Positions 23,304-32,288 of a DNA stretch of 47,051 nt are shown piece after piece (within the stretch, counting starts at the first letter, position 1; each line of letters starts with the position of its first letter). The notes under the pieces are model-generated. The model saw nothing but the letters and a program-made list of their open reading frames with translations, was not told where the DNA came from and made no database searches. The translations under genes were made by a program, and so were the position numbers. Origin of the DNA: Bacillota bacterium (lineage in GTDB: Bacteria; Bacillota; Clostridia; Christensenellales; Aristaeellaceae). Location of the stretch: positions 1-47,051 of the forward strand of contig JAEYQQ010000071.1 of assembly GCA_023409955.1 (NCBI GenBank). Reading direction: 5' to 3'.

Positions 23304-25286
23304 TTAGTTCGCCCCCTTTTCGTCAGCATCGTCTGTTACAGGTACAAAGTCGTCTGATTTATTGAAGTTGGCATGCTGCGTTATATATTCACGGCGGGGC
23401 TCCACTTTATCACCCATCAAAATGGTGACGATGCGGTCAGCTTGTGCTGCATCTTCAATGGTAACCTGCATCAGCTTCCTGTTTTGCGGATCCATGGTGG
23501 TTTGCCAAAGCTGCTCAGGGTTCATTTCGCCAAGGCCTTTATAGCGCTGCAGTGTGTAGCCTTTACCAACGTTTTTCAGCGTCTTTTTCAGCTCGCGGTC
23601 GTTGTAAACATATTGAATGTTGTTTCCCTTTTGAATTTTATACAGCGGAGGCATACCAATATAAACATGCCCCTCTGTCACCAGTTCACGCATGTAGCGA
23701 TAGAAGAAGGTGAGCAGGATGGCTCGTATATGGGCTCCGTCCTGATCGGCGTCTGACAGGATAATGACCTTATAATATTTCAGGCTGGAAAGATCGAAAC
23801 TCTCATCGATGCTTGTCCCAAGTGCGGTAATGATACTGCGGAATTCCTCATTGGAAAGAACCTGATCCAGGCGCTTCTTCTCTGCATTCAGGGGCTTTCC
23901 GCGAAGGGGAAGGATGGCTTGGAAACGCCGGTCGCGGCCCTGCTTTGCGCTGCCGCCTGCTGAATCGCCTTCGACAATAAACAACTCGTTTTCAGCGGGC
24001 TTGCGGCCTGTGCAGCTGCTGAGCTTGCCCACCAAGGGCGCTGCTTCCAGCTCATTTCTGGCTCGGGCCATCGATTGGGCCTTGCGGGTGGCTTCCCGAA
24101 CCTTGGCAGAGCGTATGGCCTTTTCCACGATTTTCTGACACAATTCCTGGTTTTTCAGGTCCTCCAGGTAATCTGCCAGCTTCTGGGCAATGATGGCTTC
24201 CACCGCAGGCCGAACCTCTGTGTTGCCCAGGCGCCCCTTTGTTTGGCCTTCAAATTGCGGGTTCTTGACCATGGTGATGATAATGGCTGTCATGCCTTCC
24301 CGAAAGTCTTCGCCTGCCAAGTTATTATCCTTTTCCTTCAGGGCGCCGATTTTTCGGGCATAGTCATTGAATGCTTTAGTGAAGGCGCTGCGAAAGCCTG
24401 TTTCATGGGTTCCGCCCTCGGCGGTGGGAATGTTGTTTACATAGGAAAAAAGGCTTTCTGTATAGCCGTCGGTATATTGAATGGCTACCCGGCATACCGT
24501 ATCATCCTTTTTGCCATCCAGCAGGATGGGGGTGTCATGGAGGGTTGTTTTGTCTTCGTTGAGATATTTGACATAATCGGCAATTCCACCGACATAATGG
24601 AATTCCTGATGGGCGATTGCTGCATCTTTTTGCCGTTCATCGTTAAAAATAATGCGGACGCCAGTGTTTAGGTAAGCCAGTTCTCTAAGCCGCCTTGCAA
24701 CCGTTTCTCCATTGAATTTTGTCTCTTCAAATATGGTATCGTCAGGAAGAAAACGCACCAGGGTACCCCGTTTTCTAGTGTTGCCGATTTTCTGCAATCC
24801 GCCTTTTGTCTTTCCGGCAAGAATCTTTCCCTGGACCATATCATATTCCGAAGCAAATTCCATTTTATAATGTGTCCAATTAAGGTACACATCCACCGTT
24901 ACCCATTTGGACAGAGCGTTTACAACAGATGCGCCGACCCCATGCAGGCCGCCGGAATAGCTGTAATTGTCATTATTAAACTTGCCGCCGGCATGTAGCT
25001 TGGTGAATATGACTTCAACACCTGGCACGTGCATGGTGGGATGGATATCCACCGGCATACCCCGGCCGTTGTCCAAGACACTGGCAGAACCATCCTTGTG
25101 CAGCGTGATCTCCACCTCTGTTGCATAGCCGTTGGAGGCTTCATCCATCGCATTATCCACGATCTCCCACAGTAGGTGGTGAAGTCCTTTTTGACCAGTA
25201 GAGCCAATATACATACCGGGGCGCATACGCACCGCATCCAATCCTTCCAGCACCTGTATATTGCCTGCATCATAATTTTGAGCCAT
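23304..25286 (-). CDS. parE: DNA topoisomerase IV subunit B (ParE/GyrB family)
   Basis: ATPase subunit of the type IIA topoisomerase. It has 660 residues from the ATG at 25286 (AAGGGG upstream); an in-frame ATG at 25352 lies at or upstream of the predicted promoter. The GHKL ATP site has EIVDNAMDEA (E41, N45), DNGRGMPVD and GGLHGVGAS. The VEVIFTKLHAGGKF and GASVVNALS versions are ParE-like rather than GyrB-like. The TOPRIM domain has IVEGDSAGGSAKQGRDRRFQ and LSDADQDGAHIRA. It is encoded upstream of parC in the same unit. Confidence 0.9.
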   Translation of the reverse strand: MAQNYDAGNIQVLEGLDAVRMRPGMYIGSTGQKGLHHLLWEIVDNAMDEASNGYATEVEITLHKDGSASVLDNGRGMPVDIHPTMHVPGVEVIFTKLHAGGKFNNDNYSYSGGLHGVGASVVNALSKWVTVDVYLNWTHYKMEFASEYDMVQGKILAGKTKGGLQKIGNTRKRGTLVRFLPDDTIFEETKFNGETVARRLRELAYLNTGVRIIFNDERQKDAAIAHQEFHYVGGIADYVKYLNEDKTTLHDTPILLDGKKDDTVCRVAIQYTDGYTESLFSYVNNIPTAEGGTHETGFRSAFTKAFNDYARKIGALKEKDNNLAGEDFREGMTAIIITMVKNPQFEGQTKGRLGNTEVRPAVEAIIAQKLADYLEDLKNQELCQKIVEKAIRSAKVREATRKAQSMARARNELEAAPLVGKLSSCTGRKPAENELFIVEGDSAGGSAKQGRDRRFQAILPLRGKPLNAEKKRLDQVLSNEEFRSIITALGTSIDESFDLSSLKYYKVIILSDADQDGAHIRAILLTFFYRYMRELVTEGHVYIGMPPLYKIQKGNNIQYVYNDRELKKTLKNVGKGYTLQRYKGLGEMNPEQLWQTTMDPQNRKLMQVTIEDAAQADRIVTILMGDKVEPRREYITQHANFNKSDDFVPVTDDADEKGAN

Positions 25287-25323
25287 GTAAAAACCCCTTG
25301 TCCAATCCATAATCATTCTTCTT

Positions 25324-25352
25324 ACTATACCACATTTTGGGGTGCTGTACAA
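25324..25352 (-). promoter_or_regulatory. Vegetative promoter of parE-parC
   Basis: On the minus strand TTGTAC (25352-25347), a 17-base spacer, and TATAGT (25329-25324), preceded by TGG as an extended -10 element. Transcription would start near 25317, about 30 bases before the chosen parE start. Confidence 0.6.
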
Positions 25353-25438
25353 TCCTTAGACCAGATGTGGCTGTGCGCATATTCTTTTTAATCAAAGGGC
25401 ACACTTTTTGGGAATAAAGGCTTGGGAGGAAGAAATCT

Positions 25439-26098
25439 GTGTCTATTGGCATGATATTGCTCACTGCAGTGGCGGTGCTGATTTTCTTCGGTGTATCCCA
25501 GAGGGTGCTGGACAGGATGCGGCTAACAGACCGTGCAGCGCTCATCATTGTTGCGGCAATGTTTTTTGGTACACTGATTCCGGATATCCGCATTGGTTTG
25601 GTTCAATTCAACATTGGCGGTGCGGTGATACCTGTGGCTGTCTGCTTGTACTTAATTATAAAAGCAGAGACAGCCAAGGAAAAATGGCGTGCTGTGATAG
25701 GATCATTGCTGACAGGCGGGGTAATCTATGTACTTAGCATAGTCATGCCCAATGAACCGGAACAGATTGTCGTTGATCCCAACTACGTATGGGGCATTGT
25801 GGGTGGCTTGGTGGCATATATTCTTGGCCGCTCCAGGCGAAACGCATTTATATGCGGCGTATTGGGCGTGCTTCTTGCGGATGTCGCAGTGGCTATTGTC
25901 AATTGGTCTCAGGGAGAAAATCAAGTGCTGTCACTTGGCGGAGCAGGAGCTGTAGATGCCATGGTTATCAGTGGTATCCTAGGCGTACTGCTGGCAGAGT
26001 TTATTGGAGAAATTACAGAGCGCATTGTCAGAGGCAAAAATCCTCCAGACAAGGAACGAATCCATGCGGTAAAGGAAAAAGGGGAGGAAAATTCATGA
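25439..26098 (+). CDS. DUF1614 family membrane protein
   Basis: Integral membrane protein of unknown function, 219 residues from a GTG start with GGAGGA eight bases upstream. About six hydrophobic segments are visible (near 4-20, 32-50, 55-75, 85-105, 115-155, 165-190), and the tail is charged (EITERIVRGKNPPDKERIHA). The opening SIGMILLTAVAVLIFFGVSQ and RMRLTDRAALIIVAAMFFGT fit the DUF1614 family of Firmicutes. Its stop overlaps the start of the SpoIIP-family gene, so the two are translationally coupled and may work together in the membrane. Confidence 0.75.
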   Translation: MSIGMILLTAVAVLIFFGVSQRVLDRMRLTDRAALIIVAAMFFGTLIPDIRIGLVQFNIGGAVIPVAVCLYLIIKAETAKEKWRAVIGSLLTGGVIYVLSIVMPNEPEQIVVDPNYVWGIVGGLVAYILGRSRRNAFICGVLGVLLADVAVAIVNWSQGENQVLSLGGAGAVDAMVISGILGVLLAEFIGEITERIVRGKNPPDKERIHAVKEKGEENS

Positions 26099-27252
26099 GA
26101 AAATGGATTGCGCTGCTTCTTGCAGTGGTTTTGTTGATCCTTCCGACCTTTGCTTGGGCGGAGGCTGGGGATGAGGATTACGCAGCGGATGAAGTTTATG
26201 AGATTGTTGATGAATCTGGAGCCTTGATTACATCGTTCCATGGCTTACCGGACAAGGGGGATGAATATATTGCCGGAGACAATCAGCATTTTGAAGTGAT
26301 TGCTGTAGACACCACAAAAAAATCGGCAGTAGTGAAAAAACTTGGCATGTATGAAATGCCCGACGTTTCTTGGTTGGATGCTGATGCATCGCTGCCTGTA
26401 AGCGCAGGTGGTCAGAAAAAGATTGCCATCTATTGCACGCATAGCGATGAAAGCTATGAGCCCAGTGACGGCACTAGTTCTCTTGAAGGAGAAGGCGGTA
26501 TCTATGATGTTGCTGAAGAATTTAAAAAAGAAATGGAGAAACTAGGGGTTACGGTAGAATACAGTAAAGCTACCCATCATCCCCATGATTCTGGCGCTTA
26601 CCGGCGCAGCCGCCAAACGGCCATGAAGCTTGTTCAGTCTGGTCCGGATGCCTTGTTTGATATACACCGGGATGGCATACCCAACCCGGACGAATATACC
26701 ACAAAAGTGGAAGGGGAGAATGCCAGCAAAATTCGTCTGCTGGTAGGTAAAAGCAATCAAAACTCAGCAGCCAACAAAAAGTTTGCTACCCAGATCAAGG
26801 CTGTTGGTGACAAGGTTTACCCCGGCTTGATCAAGGATATCTACATCGGCAAGGGCAGCTACAATCAAGATCTTACGCCAAGGGGTGTGCTGCTGGAGTT
26901 TGGCACGCATACCATTAGCAAGGAGCGGGTTGTAAACTCCACCGCCCCCATTGCCAATGTTATTTACAAAGCCATGTATGGCGGTGTAACCGGTGCTGCT
27001 GGTGCTGCCAGTGACGTTGGAGCTAATAACAATAGTACGGCTTCGCAGCAGAATCAAAACACGGGAACACCATCAACCGAAGATGATGCGGGGGCCGGAA
27101 GCGGCATTTTGTGGGTGGTTGGTGTATTCGTTGCCGGGCTTGTGATTTTCGCATTAATTGCTACTGGGTCAAAACAGGGAACGGTAGATAAACTAAAAAG
27201 GAATGTCAGTGAAATGACCGGCGGCCTGTTTGGAAAGAAACCGCAGAAATAA
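26095..27252 (+). CDS. SpoIIP-family cell-wall hydrolase with C-terminal membrane segment
   Basis: Related to stage II sporulation protein P, an amidase/endopeptidase that remodels septal peptidoglycan during engulfment. It has 385 residues. A signal peptide (1-22, ending FAWA) is followed by a linker of about 80 residues and then the SpoIIP domain with IAIYCTHSDESYEPSDG, SGAYRRSRQTAMKL, ALFDIHRDGIP and LTPRGVLLEFGTHTISKERV. A Ser/Asn/Gln-rich spacer then leads to a C-terminal membrane helix (about 338-358) and a basic tail. Classical SpoIIP is anchored at its N-terminus, so this topology is unusual. The start ATG has GGGGAGGAAA upstream and overlaps the DUF1614 stop. Confidence 0.82.
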   Translation: MRKWIALLLAVVLLILPTFAWAEAGDEDYAADEVYEIVDESGALITSFHGLPDKGDEYIAGDNQHFEVIAVDTTKKSAVVKKLGMYEMPDVSWLDADASLPVSAGGQKKIAIYCTHSDESYEPSDGTSSLEGEGGIYDVAEEFKKEMEKLGVTVEYSKATHHPHDSGAYRRSRQTAMKLVQSGPDALFDIHRDGIPNPDEYTTKVEGENASKIRLLVGKSNQNSAANKKFATQIKAVGDKVYPGLIKDIYIGKGSYNQDLTPRGVLLEFGTHTISKERVVNSTAPIANVIYKAMYGGVTGAAGAASDVGANNNSTASQQNQNTGTPSTEDDAGAGSGILWVVGVFVAGLVIFALIATGSKQGTVDKLKRNVSEMTGGLFGKKPQK

Positions 27253-27259
27253 AGTAAAG

Positions 27260-27288
27260 AAGGCGGGCTGATTTCAGCCCGCCTTTAT
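27260..27288 (+). terminator. Terminator of the DUF1614-SpoIIP unit
   Basis: AGGCGGGCTG (27261-27270) pairs perfectly with CAGCCCGCCT around ATTT and is followed by TTATTT. It starts 8 bases after the SpoIIP-like stop. Confidence 0.9.
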
Positions 27289-27327
27289 TTCGATGGTAAA
27301 GATAAGAGTGCTACTAGGATAAGGAAT

Positions 27328-27364
27328 CATTAAAGCAGAGGATGGCATAGTTCTCCCTTTAATG
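27328..27364. repeat. Inverted repeat CATTAAAG - CTTTAATG
   Basis: A perfect 8-bp stem separated by 21 bases, followed by a T-rich run (TCTTTTC). It lies between the SpoIIP-like terminator and the yerC promoter. It may be a second terminator or an operator. Confidence 0.35.
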
Positions 27365-27393
27365 TCTTTTCACTTTTCTTAAACAGGAAAATG

Positions 27394-27402
27394 TGCTATA
27401 AT
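27394..27402 (+). promoter_or_regulatory. Extended -10 promoter of yerC-pcrA-ligA
   Basis: TGC-TATAAT (27394-27402), a perfect -10 with the TGn extension; the -35 region is poor. Transcription would start near 27408, giving a leader of about 95 bases that contains a palindrome and a terminator-like hairpin. Confidence 0.6.
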
Positions 27403-27411
27403 CTATTTGAG

Positions 27412-27421
27412 CAAATATTTG
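27412..27421. repeat. Palindrome CAAATATTTG at the yerC transcription start
   Basis: A perfect 10-base palindrome just downstream of the predicted start point. It is a candidate operator, perhaps for YerC itself, which is a TrpR-type DNA-binding protein. Confidence 0.4.
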
Positions 27422-27439
27422 TCTAACAGGCATCTTTAA

Positions 27440-27466
27440 GCCCGCAGTGTTCAGCGGGCCTTTATT
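27440..27466 (+). terminator. Terminator-like hairpin in the yerC leader
   Basis: GCCCGC (27440-27445) and GCGGGC (27454-27459) form a perfect 6-bp GC stem with an 8-base loop, followed by CTTTATT. It lies between the promoter and the yerC ribosome site and may act as a leaky terminator or attenuator. Confidence 0.5.
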
Positions 27467-27503
27467 CGAGAGTGACAGCAATCCTGATTTGGAGGATGCC
27501 TTC

Positions 27504-27827
27504 ATGTACACACCAAAGATTCAAACATCCCAGACCGACCTTTTGATGCAGGCGCTTCTGGCTTTACAAGAGCCGGAGGATGCCTACCGTTTTTTAGAGG
27601 ATGTCTGCACCATTCAGGAAATGATCAGCATAGCTCAGCGGCTGCATGTGGCGTGTCTGTTGCGGGAAAAGGTGACGTATCAGGAAATCGCCCGCAGAAC
27701 CGGGGCCAGCACCGCTACCATCAGCAGGGTGAATCGTGCGCTTTTATATGGCGCAGGGGGGTATCAAAAAGTGCTGGATGCCCTGCATGAAAAGAAGCTG
27801 ATACCTGATGCATCGGAAGAAGCATAA
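27504..27827 (+). CDS. yerC: TrpR-like DNA-binding protein, YerC/YecD family
   Basis: Small regulator with the Trp-repressor fold. It has 107 residues from the ATG at 27504, which has GGAGGA seven bases upstream; longer in-frame starts (from a GTG at 27447) lie inside the leader hairpin. The helix-turn-helix is REKVTYQEIARRTGASTATI followed by SRVNRALLYGAGGYQ, and the N-terminal helices include LLALQEPEDAYRFLEDVCTI. In Bacillus yerC is encoded near pcrA and ligA, and the same neighbourhood is kept here. The ligand is not known from the sequence. Confidence 0.88.
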   Translation: MYTPKIQTSQTDLLMQALLALQEPEDAYRFLEDVCTIQEMISIAQRLHVACLLREKVTYQEIARRTGASTATISRVNRALLYGAGGYQKVLDALHEKKLIPDASEEA

Positions 27828-27860
27828 CGCAAGATTAAGAGGAAGACAGAGGAAGTAAAA

Positions 27861-30143
27861 ATGAATTTGCAATCGTTGAACAGGGAGCAGCGACTGGCTG
27901 CGGAAACTTTGCAAGGCCCAGTGCTCATATTGGCAGGAGCGGGCAGCGGCAAAACCCGTGCTCTTACATACCGTGTGGCGAACTTAATCGAGCACGGTGT
28001 TCAGCCATGGCAAATTTTAGCCCTTACCTTCACAAATAAAGCGGCCAAAGAAATGAAGGAGCGCATATCAAAACTGGTAGGCCCCCAAGCAGAGGAAGCA
28101 TGGATATCCACATTTCACGCCACCTGCGCCCGTATATTGCGCCGGGATATTGAAAAGATTGGGTATACAAGGTCCTTTACGATCTATGATGATGATGATC
28201 AAGGCAGCGTTATTAAAGAGATATTAAAACAAATGAACCTGGATGAGAAATTCCTACCTCCCAGGGAATTAAAATCCAAGATATCCGATGCTAAAAACAA
28301 GCTGATGTCGCCTGCTGATTGGTTTAGGGAATCGGCCAAGGACTACCGTTGCCAGGTGATTTCCGATGCCTATCAAATGTATGAAGAAAAATTGAAAGCA
28401 TCCAACGCACTGGATTTTGACGATCTGATCATGCGCACCCTGGAGCTTTTGGCCGACCATCCACCGGTGCTGGAAGGCTACCGTGAACGATTCAAATATG
28501 TTCATGTGGATGAGTATCAGGATACCAACTATGCCCAGTACATGCTGGTGAAACTCATTACCCAAAAAAGCCGTAACCTTTGTGTGGTGGGCGATGATGA
28601 TCAGTCCATATACGGTTGGCGCGGCGCGGATATCCGAAATATCCTTGACTTTGAAAAGGACTTTCCTGATGCGAAGGTTATCAAACTGGAGCAGAATTAC
28701 CGCTCCACGGCCAATATTCTGGATGCTGCCAACCAGGTGATTGCCCATAACGTTGGCCGCAAGGACAAAGCTTTGTGGACAGAGATTGGGGAAGGAGAAC
28801 CTATCAAGGTTTTCTGTGCCGGTGACGAACGGGAGGAAGCAGCATGGATTTGCGACAGGATGCACCAGCTGACCTTAAGCCGTGAAAGCTATGGTGACAT
28901 GGCCGTCCTGTACCGCACCAATGCCCAAAGCCGTGTACTTGAAGAAATGTTGGTTCGGGCAGGCATACCATACAAAGTGTTTGGGGGCATGCGCTTTTAC
29001 GACAGAAAAGAAGTGCGCGATATAATTGCGTATTTGCGCGTGGTTATCAACCCCGCGGATGATGTATCCCTTCGCCGTATCATCAACCAGCCAAAGCGCG
29101 CAATCGGCGATGCGACCATATCAGAGCTTGCCCAGCATGCCCAGGAAAACAGCATGCCCCTGTTCAGCGCCTTGCAGGATATTCCGGAGACCCTGTCGGC
29201 CCGTCCTAGAAAGTGCGTGGGCGAATTTGCCATGCTCATGAACAGACTGGTGGCCATGCGGGAGGATATGGGCCTTGCTGAGTTCGTCAAGGCAGTGCTT
29301 GCGGAATCCGGTCTGATGGCGGAATATCAGCGGGAGGATACGGATGAAGCCCGCACCCGTCTTGAAAACATTCAGGAGTTTGTTGGTGCGGTGGAGGAGT
29401 TCGAGCAGAAGGCTGAGAATGCAAAGCTGGAAGACTTTTTAGAAAATGTCGCTTTGGTAACAGATCTTGACCAATCTGCTGAAAACCCACAATATGTAAC
29501 GTTGATGACATTGCACAGCGCCAAGGGACTTGAATTCCCCATTGTATTCCTGGCTGGTCTTGAGGAGGGACTCTTCCCTTCCAGCAGGTCCAATACGGAT
29601 GAAAGCCGTTTGGAGGAAGAACGCCGTCTTTGCTATGTGGGCATCACCCGGGCTCAGAAAAGGCTGTATATAAGCTACGCCAGCCAGCGTATGATCTTTA
29701 ACCAGCTTAACCATAATCCGCCTTCCCGCTTCCTGAGCGAGATTCCCAAACGGCTGCTGGATGACGAATGGATCTCAAAGATGGAGAAGTCTTTTGGCAG
29801 CCCAAGGCAGCAGCATGCGCCGCAGCCGACCAAGCCTGTACGTTCTGTCCGTCCTCATGAGATCGGCTTTGGTGTGCCTCAGATTGCGCCAAGCTCCAAA
29901 GCCTTGGGCATCGCTGGGGTGCAAAAGGGCTTTGCTGCATCTCCTGCCAGAAGCTTGGAGAAAAGTGCCATGCAAAACCTCTTTTCCACCGGTGACAGGG
30001 TCATGCACCGAAAGTTTGGCGAGGGCAATGTTTTGGAGGTCCGTGGCAGCGGCGCCGATGCCCGTATCGTAATTGAGTTTGCTGCCTATGGCGTAAAGGA
30101 GTTTTCGCTTAGTATCGCACCGATTGTAAAGGTGGGGGAGTAA
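27861..30143 (+). CDS. pcrA: ATP-dependent DNA helicase PcrA (UvrD/Rep family)
   Basis: 3'-5' SF1A helicase for repair, plasmid replication and removal of RNA polymerase or RecA. It has 760 residues. Walker A is GAGSGKT (26-32), Walker B is DEYQDTN (starting at 217), then GDDDQSIYGWRGA, LEQNYRST, VTLMTLHSAKGLEFPIVFL and CYVGITRAQKRLYISYA are all present. The C-terminal Tudor-like domain (GDRVMHRKFGEGNVLEVRG) that contacts RNA polymerase is intact. It starts 33 bases after yerC and is followed by ligA after 8 bases, the common pcrA-ligA operon. Confidence 0.96.
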   Translation: MNLQSLNREQRLAAETLQGPVLILAGAGSGKTRALTYRVANLIEHGVQPWQILALTFTNKAAKEMKERISKLVGPQAEEAWISTFHATCARILRRDIEKIGYTRSFTIYDDDDQGSVIKEILKQMNLDEKFLPPRELKSKISDAKNKLMSPADWFRESAKDYRCQVISDAYQMYEEKLKASNALDFDDLIMRTLELLADHPPVLEGYRERFKYVHVDEYQDTNYAQYMLVKLITQKSRNLCVVGDDDQSIYGWRGADIRNILDFEKDFPDAKVIKLEQNYRSTANILDAANQVIAHNVGRKDKALWTEIGEGEPIKVFCAGDEREEAAWICDRMHQLTLSRESYGDMAVLYRTNAQSRVLEEMLVRAGIPYKVFGGMRFYDRKEVRDIIAYLRVVINPADDVSLRRIINQPKRAIGDATISELAQHAQENSMPLFSALQDIPETLSARPRKCVGEFAMLMNRLVAMREDMGLAEFVKAVLAESGLMAEYQREDTDEARTRLENIQEFVGAVEEFEQKAENAKLEDFLENVALVTDLDQSAENPQYVTLMTLHSAKGLEFPIVFLAGLEEGLFPSSRSNTDESRLEEERRLCYVGITRAQKRLYISYASQRMIFNQLNHNPPSRFLSEIPKRLLDDEWISKMEKSFGSPRQQHAPQPTKPVRSVRPHEIGFGVPQIAPSSKALGIAGVQKGFAASPARSLEKSAMQNLFSTGDRVMHRKFGEGNVLEVRGSGADARIVIEFAAYGVKEFSLSIAPIVKVGE

Positions 30144-30151
30144 TCAAATAT

Positions 30152-32152
30152 ATGATTACCGAGAATCAGCAGATCAGTATGCTGCCGGATGAACGAATGA
30201 TGGAGCTGGTGAAGCAGCTGAATGAAGCGAACCGGGCGTACTATGAGAATGATAACCCAATTATTTCGGATGCCCAATGGGACAAGCTTTATGATGAGCT
30301 TGTCCTTTTGGAAAAGGAGACAAAAAGGCGGCTTCCTGATTCCCCAACCCGCAGGGTTGGTGGTCAGCCACTTGCCGCATTTTTACAGCACCGCCATATA
30401 AACAGGCTCTGGAGCATGGAAAAGGTTCAGAATATGGAGGGGCTCGCTGCCTGGGTGCATCGCATTGTAAAACAGGCTGACCAGGCTGGCTATAAAGGTG
30501 AAATCACGTACTATGTGGAGTATAAGCTGGATGGCCTGACACTGAATCTTACCTATGACAACGGTGAACTGATTCAAGCAGCCACAAGGGGTAATGGAGA
30601 AGTAGGCGAGGCTATTTTGCCTCAGGCCCAAACGGTTCGGTCTGTGCCTTTGACTATTGACTATAAAGGGCTTTTGGAAGTGCAGGGAGAATGCATCATG
30701 CGTCTTTCTGTGCTTAAAAAATACAATGAAACTGCAACTGACGCCTTGAAAAATGCACGCAATGCCGCCGCTGGCGCGTTGCGTAATCTTGATCCGTCAG
30801 TGACGGCTGCCCGCAAGCTGGATGCGTTTTTTTACCAGGTAGGTACAATCGAGAATCCTCCCTATCAGGATCAAGGGGGAATGATGGAATTCCTTAGGCA
30901 AAACGGGTTTCCCCAAAGTCAGTACCGAAAGCAGGCAAGGAATGTTGAGGAGCTTAAGGCTTGCATCAATGAAATAGTTAATAGCCGTTCGAGCCTTGAC
31001 TTTCTTATCGATGGCGCTGTGATCAAGGTGGCGGATTTTGACCTACGAAATGCCTTGGGTTACACCGATAAGTTCCCACGCTGGGCAGTGGCATATAAGT
31101 TTGAGGCAGAAGAAAACACAACAAAACTTCTCAATGTGGTATGGGAACCTGGGCGTACCGGCAAACTGACTCCCTTGGCACACTTGGATCCGGTGGATTT
31201 TGGTGGAGTAACCGTCAAGCGTGCGACGCTGAACAACTGGGGCGACATCCAACGCAAAAAGGTGGCTATCGGCTGCCAGGTGTGGATAAGACGCTCCAAT
31301 GATGTGATACCGGAGATCATGGGCCGTGTAGGGGAGCCGGAAGAAGGCGAAATAGCGATAGAAAAACCCGAAAGATGTCCATCCTGCGGAGAAAAAATAA
31401 TAGAACGCGGTGCACATTTATACTGCATGAACAGGGCTACCTGCCGGCCGCAGGCGGTCGCGCGCATTGCCCATTTTGCTGGCCGCGATGCCATGGACAT
31501 TGAAACGTTTTCAGAAAAGACAGCAGGGCTTTTACACGACCGACTGGGCATAAAAGACCCCGCAGGGTTGTATTCGCTGACCAAGGAGCAGTTGCTGGAA
31601 TTGGATGGCTTTAAGGATAAGAAAGCAGATAAACTGATAAAGGCGCTGGATGCAAGCAGACATTGTCAGCTGGATGCGTTTTTGTTTGCACTGGGGATAC
31701 CCAATGTGGGCCGTAAGACCGCCAGAGATTTGGCAAACCACTTTGAATCGTTGGATAAACTAAAGTCTTCAACACTAGAAGAACTGACAAAAATCCCTGA
31801 GGTGGGCGATGTGGTTGCCCAAAGCATTATGGATTTTTTCTCCTTTGATGAAAATCTCGAAATGATTGACCGTCTTTTGGAGGCGGGTGTCAAACCCATT
31901 GCAGCCTCAAAAGCAAATGGCGGAGCGCTAAAAGGTTTGACGGTTGTAGTTACCGGCACCTTACCTTCCTTGGGACGAAGTGAGGCGGAGGAACTAATAC
32001 GCAATTGCGGTGGCACGGCATCAGGAAGCGTAAGCCGCAAGACCTCCTTCCTGTTGTGCGGGGAAAACGCAGGCAGCAAGCTGCAAAAGGCTCTTGAGCT
32101 TGGTATACCGGTGCTGGATGAGCAGGCGTTTTTTCTAAAGATCGGCAGATAA
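30152..32152 (+). CDS. ligA: NAD-dependent DNA ligase LigA
   Basis: Seals nicks in DNA using NAD. It has 666 residues, a normal length. The Ia domain with YYENDNPIISDAQWDKLYDE is followed by the adenylation domain with active-site K125 in EYKLDG. ATRGNGEVGEAI replaces the usual TRGDG-TGED motif. NARNAAAGALRNLDP, an OB fold, a four-Cys zinc finger (CPSCGEKI then YCMNRATC), helix-hairpin-helix repeats and a C-terminal BRCT domain (LTVVVTGTLPSLGRSEAEEL) follow. It belongs to a somewhat divergent LigA branch but no key residue is clearly lost. It is encoded 8 bases after pcrA. Confidence 0.93.
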   Translation: MITENQQISMLPDERMMELVKQLNEANRAYYENDNPIISDAQWDKLYDELVLLEKETKRRLPDSPTRRVGGQPLAAFLQHRHINRLWSMEKVQNMEGLAAWVHRIVKQADQAGYKGEITYYVEYKLDGLTLNLTYDNGELIQAATRGNGEVGEAILPQAQTVRSVPLTIDYKGLLEVQGECIMRLSVLKKYNETATDALKNARNAAAGALRNLDPSVTAARKLDAFFYQVGTIENPPYQDQGGMMEFLRQNGFPQSQYRKQARNVEELKACINEIVNSRSSLDFLIDGAVIKVADFDLRNALGYTDKFPRWAVAYKFEAEENTTKLLNVVWEPGRTGKLTPLAHLDPVDFGGVTVKRATLNNWGDIQRKKVAIGCQVWIRRSNDVIPEIMGRVGEPEEGEIAIEKPERCPSCGEKIIERGAHLYCMNRATCRPQAVARIAHFAGRDAMDIETFSEKTAGLLHDRLGIKDPAGLYSLTKEQLLELDGFKDKKADKLIKALDASRHCQLDAFLFALGIPNVGRKTARDLANHFESLDKLKSSTLEELTKIPEVGDVVAQSIMDFFSFDENLEMIDRLLEAGVKPIAASKANGGALKGLTVVVTGTLPSLGRSEAEELIRNCGGTASGSVSRKTSFLLCGENAGSKLQKALELGIPVLDEQAFFLKIGR

Positions 32153-32258
32153 AAGAAGGTGCTGTCTGCTATACAAAATTGAAACACTGTGCTGAATGAT
32201 GGATAATCTTGGTGTTTTTACCCAGTGCTTCACATGTAAGGTATTTTTGTTGGCTTTC

Positions 32259-32288
32259 TTGACAGCATACGCCTGCCTACTTTATAAT
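32259..32288 (+). promoter_or_regulatory. Vegetative promoter of alaS
   Basis: A perfect TTGACA (32259-32264), an 18-base spacer and a perfect TATAAT (32283-32288). The leader to the alaS start is about 75 bases. No T-box motif is visible in it. Confidence 0.85.

Noticed and set aside
25789..26094. Long open extension in frame upstream of the SpoIIP-family gene
   Set aside because: It overlaps the DUF1614 gene out of frame, its translation looks like no protein family, and GGGGAGGAAA followed by an ATG and signal peptide at 26095 marks the true start.
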